Of a DNA stretch of 61,597 nt, positions 38,064-48,577 are shown piece by piece. Positions within the stretch are counted from its first letter, which is position 1, and every line of letters begins with the position of its first letter. The translations under genes and the position numbers were made by a program. Below the pieces are notes generated by a model. That model saw nothing but the letters and a program-made list of their open reading frames with translations, searched no databases and was not told where the DNA came from. The stretch is from an uncultured Clostridia bacterium (GTDB lineage: Bacteria > Bacillota > Clostridia > Oscillospirales > Acutalibacteraceae). The stretch is taken from contig CAMHJC010000002.1 of NCBI GenBank assembly GCA_946185345.1, positions 1-61,597 on the forward strand, read 5' to 3'.

Positions 38064-38650
38064 TGAATAGCATGGAACGCAAGGGCGAAGTGATCAGAAC
38101 AACCAGGGAAACCGACATCAGAATCACATTGCGTCTGGAAGGCGGCGAAGTGTCGGTTGACAGCGGAATAGGTTTTCTCGACCATATGCTGACGGCATTC
38201 GGAGTTCACGGAGGATTCGGACTGAGTGTCAGCTGCAAGGGCGACCTGACAGTGGACGGACACCACACGGCGGAGGACATCGGAATTGCTCTCGGGCAGG
38301 CGTTTGCCGCTGCCATCGGCGACAAGAAGGGAATTGCCCGATACGGCAGCTTTTACATTCCGATGGATGAAGCGCTGGCATTCTGTTCGCTTGACATCAG
38401 CGGCAGACCCTTTCTGGTATTTGATGCGGCGTTTCCGCAGTGGCGCTGCGGAGAATTCGACTGCTGCCTGACGGAGGAATTCTTCCGTGCCTTTGCGATG
38501 AATTCAGGGATAACGCTGCATATCCGCTCAATGTACGGCAATAATTCCCATCATATCATCGAGGCCATCTTCAAGGCGGTGGCGCATGCGCTGAAAGCCG
38601 CCTGTAAAATCGAATATGAAGGCACGCTGTCTACCAAGGGCGTACTGTGA
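38063..38650 (+). CDS. hisB: Imidazoleglycerol-phosphate dehydratase
   Basis: GIGFLDHMLTAFGVHGGF, VDGHHTAEDIGIALGQA, NNSHHIIEAIFKAVAHAL. Confidence 0.97.
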   Translation: MNSMERKGEVIRTTRETDIRITLRLEGGEVSVDSGIGFLDHMLTAFGVHGGFGLSVSCKGDLTVDGHHTAEDIGIALGQAFAAAIGDKKGIARYGSFYIPMDEALAFCSLDISGRPFLVFDAAFPQWRCGEFDCCLTEEFFRAFAMNSGITLHIRSMYGNNSHHIIEAIFKAVAHALKAACKIEYEGTLSTKGVL

Positions 38651-38680
38651 AGAAACCATACAGGAGTGAATAACACATCT

Positions 38681-39727
38681 ATGATTATTTTTCCAGCAAT
38701 AGACATCAAGGACGGAAATTGCGTCAGACTGGTAAAGGGAGACTATTCCACGGCGCACAAGGTGGCGGAGAATCCACTCGATACGGCGCGGAAATTTGAA
38801 GCGGCCGGAGCGGAGTGGATACACATGGTCGATTTGGACGGAGCAAAGGACGCAGCGCTTGTCAACAAGGAGATTTTTGTCAGCGTCGCCCGTGAAACCG
38901 GTCTCAAGGTGGAAGTCGGCGGCGGAATACGCAGTATGGAAGCGGTGGATTATTACCTTTCCAACGGTATTTCCAGAGTCATTCTCGGTTCGGCTGCGGT
39001 AAAAAATCCCGAATTTGCCCGGGAAGCGGTCGCACAATACGGCGAAAAAATAGCCATCGGCATTGACGCACGTGACGGCATGGTTGCGGCGGAAGGCTGG
39101 TTGGATACGTCGGATGTGTATTTTACCGATCTGGCCGTGGAAATGGAAAAAATCGGCGTCAAAACCATCATATTTACGGATATTTCCAGGGACGGAACGC
39201 TCACCGGGCCGAATCTCAGGCAGCTCAACGAAATCAACAGCGCCGTTTCCTGTGACATTATCGCAAGCGGCGGCGTTTCGGGCATTGATGATATCATTGC
39301 GCTTCGAAATGCGGGGCTGTACGGAGCGATCGCCGGCAAAGCCGTTTATACCGGAGCGCTCGATGTGGCGCAGGCCATTGAGGAAGGCGGCAAGCCGAGA
39401 GACCTGTCAAGGTATTTTGCCAAATCCGAGCTGATACCGGCCGTTGTTCAGGAGGCTTCAACCGGAGAAGTGCTCATGCTGGCCTACATGAACGAACAGT
39501 CTCTCAGACTCACTCTGGAAACGGGAATGACCTGGTTCTGGAGCCGATCCCGAGGCGAACTGTGGAATAAAGGCGCAACCTCCGGCCATTACCAGAGGGT
39601 TGTTTCGATCAGCGGCGACTGCGATGACGATACGCTTCTGATCCGGGTGGAACAGACCGGCGCCGCCTGTCATACCGGCAACCATTCCTGCTTCTTCCAA
39701 CCGATCGGATTCAAGAAACATATATGA
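38681..39727 (+). CDS. hisAI: HisA-HisI fusion: ProFAR isomerase plus phosphoribosyl-AMP cyclohydrolase
   Basis: N-terminal HisA ([61 protein letters not shown]); C-terminal HisI ([64 protein letters not shown]) in one uninterrupted frame. Confidence 0.92.
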   Translation: MIIFPAIDIKDGNCVRLVKGDYSTAHKVAENPLDTARKFEAAGAEWIHMVDLDGAKDAALVNKEIFVSVARETGLKVEVGGGIRSMEAVDYYLSNGISRVILGSAAVKNPEFAREAVAQYGEKIAIGIDARDGMVAAEGWLDTSDVYFTDLAVEMEKIGVKTIIFTDISRDGTLTGPNLRQLNEINSAVSCDIIASGGVSGIDDIIALRNAGLYGAIAGKAVYTGALDVAQAIEEGGKPRDLSRYFAKSELIPAVVQEASTGEVLMLAYMNEQSLRLTLETGMTWFWSRSRGELWNKGATSGHYQRVVSISGDCDDDTLLIRVEQTGAACHTGNHSCFFQPIGFKKHI

Positions 39728-39755
39728 AGTGTATATAAATTAGATTGTAAAACAA

Positions 39756-39803
39756 AAAAGAAAAAAAGCATAGCGTAGTGCCATAACTAGCGAGCGTTTT
39801 TTC
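39756..39803. repeat. Dispersed intergenic repeat family 3, partial copy
   Basis: gaaaaaaagcatagcgtagtgccataactagcgagcgttttttcc aligns to the start of 59921-60063. Confidence 0.5.
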
Positions 39804-39999
39804 CCAAAGCAGCGCCCCTCGCTGCAACGCACCATGACAAGCAACAGACCCGGGCGCCATAGATAGGGTAAAAGTAAATAATTTGCCTTGCTCCGAATGG
39901 AGAAAAGCCTGGTTTTGCAAATTCTGTAAAGCCCACGATTTACGCTATTCCTACACTTTTACAATTACCTGGTATATAATTGAAAAGGAGTTTACCCAG

Positions 40000-40356
40000 A
40001 TGTCAAACGAAACAAATGAAACAATTGAAAATATCGATGTACTCGGCGCGCTTTACGATACGGTAATAGAGCGCCGTGACAATCCTCAGGAGAAATCATA
40101 TACCTGCTACCTGCTGGACACCGGCCTTGACAAGATTCTCAAGAAGGTGGGGGAGGAATGTTCCGAAACCATTATTGCGGCAAAAAACGACAGCGACAGC
40201 GATCTTGTGGGAGAGATAAGCGATCTGCTTTATCATCTCATGGTACTGATGGTAAAACGCGGCATACCGCTTGAGGACGTTTACGCCGAGCTTGCCAAGC
40301 GCAGCCTCAAGAGCGGCAATTTAAAGACATTCAAACAGGTTGACAAGAACACCTGA
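40000..40356 (+). CDS. hisE: Phosphoribosyl-ATP pyrophosphatase
   Basis: SYTCYLLDTGLDKILKKVGEECSETIIAAKNDSDSDLVGEISDLLYHLMVLMVKRGIPLEDV. Confidence 0.95.
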   Translation: MSNETNETIENIDVLGALYDTVIERRDNPQEKSYTCYLLDTGLDKILKKVGEECSETIIAAKNDSDSDLVGEISDLLYHLMVLMVKRGIPLEDVYAELAKRSLKSGNLKTFKQVDKNT

Positions 40357-40383
40357 TTGACGAAATCAGATGGTTTTGTGATG

Positions 40384-40428
40384 AATTCCGTATCTATCGG
40401 CCAGGGCTGATAGATACGGAATTTTTTT
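40384..40428 (+). terminator. Rho-independent terminator after hisE
   Basis: 15-bp perfect stem aattccgtatctatc / gatagatacggaatt followed by T tract. Confidence 0.92.
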
Positions 40429-40715
40429 GTCAAAATAACTAACGACTTTCAAATGTTATCCCCTGAAAGCGGATGGCGGTCACTTGAAAATATGCGGCGG
40501 AAAGTGAATTTTTCTCTGAAATAATGAAATAATTAATAACTTAGACAGCATTAACCTTCTTCTGATCCTTGTAAAGGACACAATAGAATATAATAACATT
40601 GCCAAACCATATTATTATGTGGAAAAACATCATTTGAATGATTGTGCAAACTTACTAATATAAAATTGTTCGATATAGAAAATAAACAAATATTATAAAT
40701 AATTAAAAAAACTTA

Positions 40716-40744
40716 TTGTACTTTTTTATAAAAGGTGCTATACT
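40716..40744 (+). promoter_or_regulatory. Candidate promoter of the fibro-slime/SipW locus, TTGTAC-17-TATACT
   Basis: -35 40716-40721, -10 40739-40744, about 85 bp before the start codon, AT-rich upstream. Confidence 0.55.
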
Positions 40745-40829
40745 GGGTTTATATAAAGGGAACAATACGATGATGATATTGTGATGAAATAATGTCTGAA
40801 GAATCTGCTTTGCAGAAGGAGGCTGTATA

Positions 40830-43800
40830 ATGATGAATAAAAGCTGTAATCCGGTCAGAACCAGGCATAAACCGTACTCCTGGATTCGCTTTAAAAGAAA
40901 ACACGAAAAATCCACCAAGATGATCGCTGTCAGTCTGGCGTTTCTGATGGCAATTTCTGCTTTTAGCGCCAACATTTCATCATTTATCAATCTGTTTGAT
41001 GCCTATGCCAAGACCATCAAGGAAGGCAATGTGACCTATTATCCCGCCACGGTTGATTTCTACGATTATTACACCGACAACGAGATAAAAAACGGCTTAG
41101 GCAATGACAACAACCTCTACAACGGCGAAAACGTCAATTCTCTGTTCAACAGCGCTCTGTATGAGTCGGGCTATACGGCTGGCGCAGGTGCGTGGAACAG
41201 TCTGAATTATTATCCCCTGTATCTCGGCTTGCAGTACCCGGATCAGCTTGCCGGCAAAGGCAACCAGATGCTTCACAACGCCGATACCTACAAATACAGC
41301 ATGACGGTCAACTCCGAGGCTGCGTCCGGCACTTCGGCCGCTTCTCTTGGCCTGGTTGACCGGGAGCTTTATGCGGGCGAAATTACGCAGGGCAACGGCA
41401 GGGTAGTGCTGCCGTACTTTGACCGTGAGTTTCTGGAAGCGCCTCTTTCGACGGTGCTTTCCTCTGCGTCAATGCCTTCCAGCCATGCGCTGAACTCGGT
41501 TGGCAGCTACGGCGGCCAGCACAAGTTTTATTTCTATAAAAACAGCAGCGGCTATTATCAGTACGACAGCTCCAAGGAAAAGGACGGTCTGAGCTATTCG
41601 GGCGGAGTCTTCCGGTCATCTCAGGGAGGCAGCCAGGTGGATGATCTTCTGGGCGGAAAGGGTTTCTTCCCATATGTCACCAAGAGCAGCTCGACTTATC
41701 CCAAGAATTTCGGTTTCGGAGCGAAATTCACGATTCCCTTCAGCATGTCCGCCAACGGCTACACAATTCCCCGTAATTCCAGCGGCGTGCCTATCAGCGG
41801 AACCGGTACTCCCATTACCTTTGAATTCAGCGGTGATGATGACGTTTGGGTATTCATTGACGGACATCTTGTTCTTGACGTAGGCGGCGCTCACGGCAAG
41901 GTCGGCGGCAGCATACACTTCGCCTATGATGCTTCCCACAATGTGTATCCCTATGCGCAGACGGATTGCGTCAAATCCGGCACTGCGTCCGACTACTTTG
42001 GAACCGGCAGTTATTACAATCATTCTTCCGCTGTGGGAACAAACGGTTCCAGAACCACTACCCATACAGCGCAGTATCATGAACTCCTTGATGTCTTCAA
42101 TGATATCGGTCTGTACAATGATACCAGTGTAGAGCATACCCTTACGGTATTCTACATCGAGAGAGGTTCTCTTGAATCCAACTGCAAGATTACATTCAAT
42201 TTCCAGATCAGCGACATGCTCACCGTGAAAAATACGCTTGACACCTCGCTGGTCAATGACGCTCTTCTTCCCGAGACGAAAGCGGCGGCAGCCAAAGAGG
42301 CCGTGGAATACGTCATGGCTTCCGACTCCGCCACATCGGTCAATGCGGTCAGCCCTGAAGCGGGCAAAGAACCGACCGTCATTGAGCCTAGCTCTCCTTC
42401 TACGGTGACGGTCAATTTCAACACCGGCGGACACGGCAGCGTTGCGGGAAAAACGGTCAAAAAAGGCAGCAGCTTCGTGCTGCCCAGAGGATATGCCCTC
42501 AGCAATCCGGGTTATTATCTGTCGGGCTGGAATTACAACGGTTCCACCTATTCCGGACGGTATGATGTTCCTGAGCTATTTGAAGGCAGCAGCATGACCT
42601 TTACTGCCAATTGGGTAGAGAAGCCTATCTCGCCGCTGGAGCCTCCGACTCCTCCGATCATCGTTTTTGTCAAATCCAATTGGCCGATCAATTACTTCAA
42701 CCGCCATAGCACCGATAAGGAAATCAAAGGTCGTTACACCGATTCACACGGCAATAATCGTCCGAATGAACTGCTGGGTATTTTTGCCAATATCACGGGT
42801 TTTGTATGTCCCAATTCGCCTTATGTCACGAATCTTCAGGTGTCGTATTACAACAGATACGACGGATATGAAATCAGACAGCACCCGATGACGGTAGAGA
42901 ATCCTGAAGGAAGCGGAAATTATACAAGTGCGTACGGAAAATTCGATTCCAACCTGACTTATCCTTATACACCGTATATATCCTTCGGCAACAGAGAGAT
43001 AAAAATTCACGCATATCCGGGTTATTATGTGTGGACAGTGGATCAGGAAGAACACTCCCGTCTTGACAAATATAATGTTTTCGATGCGGTCGCTGAAAAT
43101 ACCACAGTCCCGTTGCCGGACGACAGCAGCGTGGTTCAATGGCTGAAGGATTACACCAGTCTGTACCAAACGCTTTATGATTTCGCGGTCAATAACACCG
43201 CTTCCACCGATCCCGTTAAACGTGAGGCTTATTTTGAAGCGGTGAAGAAATATAAAGACCTTACCGTGGGCGGCGAAACAACTCCGTCAAGTGTTGAGGG
43301 TACATTCAACGGTAAGATTTCTCACACTGTCACTCATGCATACAGCAGCACGGAGCAGACCTTCTACATCTATGCGCAGAGCGCTCCCACCGTTGCCTCC
43401 TGCAATTCCTACCAGTCCATGACAGGAGACAACACGCAGTCATATACCGTGACGGAATACACGCCCGATTCCTCTTCGCTTCCGGTCGGTGAAAGCGAAG
43501 GCGGCACCTACTACGCTGTCACTGTTCCGAAGTATGTAGTCAAGACCGATGTCGATGCGTCGGTCACTCCCAATACGACCACCACCGAGAATCTGCCCAA
43601 TACAATTCTCATTACGGTGGACGGCGTTGAGAAGACCGTTACCGCTGCCGAGATGGATCTTGATCCGATTACAGACATTTCCGATGAACCCTGCTTCTAT
43701 TTCCAGACAGAAAATAAGAAGCACATAGGCGACAACACCAGCTACAGCTTTTCGGATTACAAGGTGCTGTGGTTCTACAAAACAGGCGGCGCACCTAATG

Positions 43801-46800
43801 TTTCCTTCACCTATGACGGCAAATCGCAGAACGTGTCACTGACGGCTGACAGTGTTTCGGGCTACTATTATGCCAAGGTTCCCACAAAATTCACCTGTAC
43901 ACGGGGCAGCACCACGAGCGAGCCTGCCAGCGTGGCATTCAAGTATAATTCCACCGTTGACATCAACTGGACATCCTCCAGTACGGGAACCGTTCCGTGT
44001 TTCTTTGTGGAGTATGACCCCAACGGCGACAATATCATCGAACCGATGGAGCTGCATACCATCGTCCTCGAACGTCCTAATTACCCGGACGCCGGCAACG
44101 GCAACAAACTGAACGGCTGGGACGGCTGGACGGACACCCATCTTTATATTCAGCAGGGTGCCAGTCATCCGCTCGCCTGCGGCGCATGGCCTGACACCAA
44201 CCTGAAGATGGTTCCTACAGATGTATTATTTGAAGGAAACAGCAAGGTTCGGTATGATTATTTCTACATGCCTTCAATCAGCGGATACAATCTTGTATTC
44301 AAGGTTTATTCAGGCAACGGCGACACGGGCAACCAGTGGTGGCGCAGCAGAGACGCCTATCAGCCGACTGTCAACGGCGATACATTCTTTGATTACGGAG
44401 GACAGGACGGTTCGAGCGGAAACAACAGGGTCTACTTTAATGCGTCGTCTACTCTTCCCGAAGAAGTGAGCGACATCACGGCTTCCTGTAAAACAGCCGC
44501 CGCCATGTCGCGCAGTCGTTCGATGAGGATGGATCCTTCCGATGAGGAACCCGATGCCGGTAATCCTGACGATACAGGAGAACCGGAGGAAACGCCGGAC
44601 GATAATCCGGATCTGTCACCGGCGGAGCCTTCCAATGACACCCCGGCGGATAATCCGGATGACACTCCGGAAGATAATCCGGATGACACCCCTGCGGATA
44701 ATCCGGATGACATCCCTGCGCAGACGCAGCAAGAACCCGAACAGACGCCGTCCGATCCGGCAGCGCTTCCTGCGGATCCGGAAGGAAGCGGCGAAGACAA
44801 TCCTTCTCCGAATTCCGGCAGCAGCGGAGTGAACGGTCAGTTCCAGGGAACCGGAACAGGCACGGGAACCAAATTCACCGAGGTAGGCGATACGGGATTC
44901 AAGCTGTTTGATCCGGTATTCAGTGAGATCACAAACGGCAATCAGGATTATGCGGTCAGACTTACATCCAATGACGGCACCTACAACCTGATGTTTGATC
45001 AGTCTGCGAGATTTACCTATCAGTTCAACAGAGGTTCCCATATCAAAATCGCCCAGACCGGCGGTTCCTACAAATATTCCCAGGCGGATAGAGAAAGCGG
45101 CTCCACGGTCAACGGCGGAACAACCGTCATCAGTTCCGTCAAAGAGGCCTATCCGAATTCTCCCGCACTGTATCAGCGTTACAGAACAACCTACACGGTG
45201 ACCGATGAAGCCACCTCCGGCAGGATCGACGGTATCGGCGCTAATGTCGTTACCGGCTCCTATGAGGAGAACGGTTCCGGTACGGGTGATCCTACCATGA
45301 CGGTTACGGCTCCCTATATCACACTGCAAAACCTGGACAGCCAGTATGCTTCTCCCGCTGACGACGGTGTTCACGTTCAGGTTGAATTCACCAATCAGGT
45401 GCGTGTGAGAGACATTGTCCTGAAGAAGGAGCTGACGGATGACGCATTTGAGCTGGCGGCTTCCAGAATGGACAGCGGTACAGACACCTCCTTCTTCTTC
45501 CGTGTGTCCTTCTCCAAAATATTCGGAGAACCCGTTGTCACTCAGACCGGAGAGGCAACCACCAAGGTTTACGACGGTCTGTATGATGAAGTGACGGTTA
45601 TCGGAGGTCCCCTTGGAAGCAGCTGCCTGACTGTTTCAACCGACAATGAACTTTCCTCCGACAATCTGATTGAGATGAAATTTTCACAGCTTTACAGCAA
45701 GGATTCACAAAATAATTGGCAGCCGACAGGATACGGCGTGCGTATCAACCGTGTTCCTGTATTCTCGGTCTACACTGTGGAGGAACTGATCGAGAATAAT
45801 TCCGGTTTCGTACTGTCCGATGTGAAGGATGAATCCGGTTCCTCCTCACTGAGCCGTTTCAACGCCAGGTATCAGTACCTGTACAACGGACTTGAGACCT
45901 TCAAGGAAAACTGGATAGCGGCTCACGGTGAAGGCTCCGACACGACAGAGGAATATCGCGCGGCCTACAGCAATGAACTGGCACGTCTGGAGAGCGTCTA
46001 TGTCGAGCCGGGCAATTCTCTGATGGAAGGCAACCAGATCAAGCCGGTGACAGTTGATTCTCCCGCAATGTACCTCAAGGACTGGGAGACCGACTACTAC
46101 AGCCAGGTGCAGAATTCGGGGAACGAATCCGGATCGAGTCTGAAGGATGACAACGGCAATACCATGGATTATTACACCCAGAAGTCAGTTGATCTGGCAA
46201 AGCCGGAAGGCGCAGATTATTTCTCCAACGACGCTACTGTGTTGGCGTATGCCTACGATGTGAATAACGATGCGGGTGATTCGGAGATTGTATTCCTGAA
46301 CGACGCAGTAGGTGTCTATCTGGTCATCACCAAAGAGATCGACAATCCGTATTACTACGCCAATGTCCAGAACGGGGAAAACGCTCAGAAGAGCGACAAT
46401 CCTGCGGGACTGCTCGAGATGGGAGGCACGGTAGGCGGAGCAGAATCCACCCCCGATGACTACAACGGATACCAGGGCGCAACCAAAGCGACACAGGCAT
46501 TCCTCTTCACCATCGAGGAGTACAATTCGCCTGTGTATGCCAACGGCGCTCCCTCCTCTCAGAACAGCGTTGCCAGCACGAAGGAGTACATCAGCTTCGG
46601 GCCGGAGGAATTCAATGCCGACACACCGGTACTGCGCAAGAGCGTAATATTCCGCGTCAATCCCGGCAAGAGCTACCTGGTCAGAGAAAATACCGACTGG
46701 TCATGGAAATACGACCAGACAGGCGCCCGGGTGATCAACCAGGGCAGCGAGGCTGGCGGCATCAACGGTCACAACCTGATTCACACCTACACCGCCAACG

Positions 46801-47057
46801 GCGTCACCCGTTATACCGCTCAGGTGGACACCTTCAATCGGTCGTACACCTACCTGCCGTCGGATTATACCAGGAGCGAATGTTCCGTCGGCACCGGCAC
46901 GGTCACTCTCAAGAATGCGGCTGTGGTTGTCTTTACCAACCATAAAGCCACGGACAATCGCAAAGACGTGGAAGGCGATACCACAGTGGCGGATAACAGC
47001 TGCTCGGTGGAGGATCATACCGTCAGCGGCGACAACAATTATCTCGCAGGAGACTAA
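40830..47057 (+). CDS. Giant (2075 aa) fibro-slime domain surface protein
   Basis: N-terminal signal/TM; ITFEFSGDDDVWVFIDGHLVLDVGGAHGKVGGSIHF; InlB-type repeat TVNFNTGGHGSVAGKTVKKGSSFVLP...GWNYNGSTYSG; acidic Pro/Asp repeat; beta-rich C-terminal region; no LPxTG found. Confidence 0.85.
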   Translation: MMNKSCNPVRTRHKPYSWIRFKRKHEKSTKMIAVSLAFLMAISAFSANISSFINLFDAYAKTIKEGNVTYYPATVDFYDYYTDNEIKNGLGNDNNLYNGENVNSLFNSALYESGYTAGAGAWNSLNYYPLYLGLQYPDQLAGKGNQMLHNADTYKYSMTVNSEAASGTSAASLGLVDRELYAGEITQGNGRVVLPYFDREFLEAPLSTVLSSASMPSSHALNSVGSYGGQHKFYFYKNSSGYYQYDSSKEKDGLSYSGGVFRSSQGGSQVDDLLGGKGFFPYVTKSSSTYPKNFGFGAKFTIPFSMSANGYTIPRNSSGVPISGTGTPITFEFSGDDDVWVFIDGHLVLDVGGAHGKVGGSIHFAYDASHNVYPYAQTDCVKSGTASDYFGTGSYYNHSSAVGTNGSRTTTHTAQYHELLDVFNDIGLYNDTSVEHTLTVFYIERGSLESNCKITFNFQISDMLTVKNTLDTSLVNDALLPETKAAAAKEAVEYVMASDSATSVNAVSPEAGKEPTVIEPSSPSTVTVNFNTGGHGSVAGKTVKKGSSFVLPRGYALSNPGYYLSGWNYNGSTYSGRYDVPELFEGSSMTFTANWVEKPISPLEPPTPPIIVFVKSNWPINYFNRHSTDKEIKGRYTDSHGNNRPNELLGIFANITGFVCPNSPYVTNLQVSYYNRYDGYEIRQHPMTVENPEGSGNYTSAYGKFDSNLTYPYTPYISFGNREIKIHAYPGYYVWTVDQEEHSRLDKYNVFDAVAENTTVPLPDDSSVVQWLKDYTSLYQTLYDFAVNNTASTDPVKREAYFEAVKKYKDLTVGGETTPSSVEGTFNGKISHTVTHAYSSTEQTFYIYAQSAPTVASCNSYQSMTGDNTQSYTVTEYTPDSSSLPVGESEGGTYYAVTVPKYVVKTDVDASVTPNTTTTENLPNTILITVDGVEKTVTAAEMDLDPITDISDEPCFYFQTENKKHIGDNTSYSFSDYKVLWFYKTGGAPNVSFTYDGKSQNVSLTADSVSGYYYAKVPTKFTCTRGSTTSEPASVAFKYNSTVDINWTSSSTGTVPCFFVEYDPNGDNIIEPMELHTIVLERPNYPDAGNGNKLNGWDGWTDTHLYIQQGASHPLACGAWPDTNLKMVPTDVLFEGNSKVRYDYFYMPSISGYNLVFKVYSGNGDTGNQWWRSRDAYQPTVNGDTFFDYGGQDGSSGNNRVYFNASSTLPEEVSDITASCKTAAAMSRSRSMRMDPSDEEPDAGNPDDTGEPEETPDDNPDLSPAEPSNDTPADNPDDTPEDNPDDTPADNPDDIPAQTQQEPEQTPSDPAALPADPEGSGEDNPSPNSGSSGVNGQFQGTGTGTGTKFTEVGDTGFKLFDPVFSEITNGNQDYAVRLTSNDGTYNLMFDQSARFTYQFNRGSHIKIAQTGGSYKYSQADRESGSTVNGGTTVISSVKEAYPNSPALYQRYRTTYTVTDEATSGRIDGIGANVVTGSYEENGSGTGDPTMTVTAPYITLQNLDSQYASPADDGVHVQVEFTNQVRVRDIVLKKELTDDAFELAASRMDSGTDTSFFFRVSFSKIFGEPVVTQTGEATTKVYDGLYDEVTVIGGPLGSSCLTVSTDNELSSDNLIEMKFSQLYSKDSQNNWQPTGYGVRINRVPVFSVYTVEELIENNSGFVLSDVKDESGSSSLSRFNARYQYLYNGLETFKENWIAAHGEGSDTTEEYRAAYSNELARLESVYVEPGNSLMEGNQIKPVTVDSPAMYLKDWETDYYSQVQNSGNESGSSLKDDNGNTMDYYTQKSVDLAKPEGADYFSNDATVLAYAYDVNNDAGDSEIVFLNDAVGVYLVITKEIDNPYYYANVQNGENAQKSDNPAGLLEMGGTVGGAESTPDDYNGYQGATKATQAFLFTIEEYNSPVYANGAPSSQNSVASTKEYISFGPEEFNADTPVLRKSVIFRVNPGKSYLVRENTDWSWKYDQTGARVINQGSEAGGINGHNLIHTYTANGVTRYTAQVDTFNRSYTYLPSDYTRSECSVGTGTVTLKNAAVVVFTNHKATDNRKDVEGDTTVADNSCSVEDHTVSGDNNYLAGD
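44643..44714 (+). repeat. Three 24-bp coding repeats (PADNPDDT / PEDNPDDT / PADNPDDI)
   Basis: ccggcggataatccggatgacact and two near copies, in frame. Confidence 0.9.
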
Positions 47058-47086
47058 GAAGATCGTTAGTAGGGAGGTACAGCAAA

Positions 47087-47602
47087 ATGAATTCAATCAG
47101 ATCAGTCATCAATGGCGTTGTGGCAGTGACGGTTTCGCTGCTTGCGGCCATCTTCCTGCTTCCGAGATTCTTCGGATATCAGCCCTACATGGTAGTCAGT
47201 GCTTCCATGCAGCAGAGCTTCCCGGTGGGAAGTCTGATATTTGTCACCAAGGCAGAACCTGAGGAAATCAAGGTGGGCGACCCGATCACATTTAAATCGG
47301 GTACGCTCACCATCACCCACAGAGTCATCGCCATTGACGATCATTACCGCAAATTCACCACCAAGGGCGACAACAACGACTCATCGGAGCGCATCTCCTT
47401 CGACGCGCTTCAGGGCAAAGCGCTCGATTTTTCGATTCCCTATATGGGATACTTTGCGGCGTGGTTCATCACGCTGCAAGGCAAAATCATATCAGCCATT
47501 ATCATTTTGTGTCTGATTATGCTGAGCATTACCCTGGGGAAGATGGCAGAATCAGACGACGAAGAGTCAGAAGGTAAAAAAGGCCGAAAGAAGGTGAGCT
47601 AG
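47087..47602 (+). CDS. Signal peptidase I, SipW/ER type (Ser-His)
   Basis: PYMVVSASMQQSFPVGSLIFVTKAEPEEIKVGDPITF, TITHRVIAI, FTTKGDNND. Confidence 0.9.
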   Translation: MNSIRSVINGVVAVTVSLLAAIFLLPRFFGYQPYMVVSASMQQSFPVGSLIFVTKAEPEEIKVGDPITFKSGTLTITHRVIAIDDHYRKFTTKGDNNDSSERISFDALQGKALDFSIPYMGYFAAWFITLQGKIISAIIILCLIMLSITLGKMAESDDEESEGKKGRKKVS

Positions 47603-48478
47603 ATGTGCGACAATCCTGATGAAGTTCGCAGCAGTCGCAAGATTTACGAGAGAATACCTGTACTCACTGCGTTTTTCTTTGTAATAGTCGTATCGATGAC
47701 GACGGTACTTATTGTCAGGGCATTGCTGACCGACTTTACACAGCTCAGAACGAATGAGTTTGCCTCAATGACCTACACCAATATAGAAATTGACGAGCCG
47801 AATGTCACCTATACGGTATCCTTTAATTCTTCCAATTCCTCCGATCATGGAGGCTATGTCAAGAAGGACGCCGTGATCAGCAATATTTCGGGTAAAGACA
47901 AAAAACCGGTATATGTACGGGCAACCGTTATAACCACCATCTACAACAGCAAAGGCGAGAATATTTCTATCAAGTACCCTGAGGTAGGCGCATATTTCGA
48001 AAACAACCGGCAGGATATCATTCCCTACAGCAGCAGCTCTTACAACTGGACAAAACGGAGCGACGGATATTACTATTACAACAGGATTCTCCTTCCGGGT
48101 GAGTCGACAGATCAGTTGTTCCAGAATCAAGAAAGAACCGGCTACAATCTGAAAATAAGCAACGCAGATCAGCTTCCCAACGACTGTACGGTGCATATTG
48201 ATATTTTAGCCGATGCGGTTCAGGCGGTCTCGGACGATTCCGTCAGATGGACGGTCAAGGATTATTTCAAAGATTCCGCCATGTCCGAAGCGATTGACGA
48301 GGTGTCAACAGCGTGGCACTGCAAGCCGTCGCTGCCAAAGCCGGATGCCGGGAATTCGTCGAGTCTGTCCAATATCCTTTATGACAACGCCAATCATTCA
48401 TGGAGCGATCTGCCGTCGTCAGATGTTGCGGAATTCCTCAACGGGCAGCATACGCTTCCATGCAATTGGAGCAGTTGA
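47603..48478 (+). CDS. Membrane-anchored protein of SipW locus, candidate matrix component
   Basis: N-terminal TM; beta-rich; segment W-x5-DGYYYYNRILLPGESTDQLF resembles the 50706 ORF. Confidence 0.6.
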   Translation: MCDNPDEVRSSRKIYERIPVLTAFFFVIVVSMTTVLIVRALLTDFTQLRTNEFASMTYTNIEIDEPNVTYTVSFNSSNSSDHGGYVKKDAVISNISGKDKKPVYVRATVITTIYNSKGENISIKYPEVGAYFENNRQDIIPYSSSSYNWTKRSDGYYYYNRILLPGESTDQLFQNQERTGYNLKISNADQLPNDCTVHIDILADAVQAVSDDSVRWTVKDYFKDSAMSEAIDEVSTAWHCKPSLPKPDAGNSSSLSNILYDNANHSWSDLPSSDVAEFLNGQHTLPCNWSS

Positions 48479-48577
48479 CCGCCTGCATAGCAAAAGGCAA
48501 AATCACAATACTCAGCAACTTAAGCGGCAGCAGCTCAAAGCCGCTTGAAGATAAAAAACTTCTAGGAGGATTTTTCA

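Noticed and set aside
44616-45374. 252-aa minus-strand ORF in the giant adhesin
   Set aside because: Its Arg/Ile/Gly pattern is created by the acidic 24-bp repeat read in reverse.
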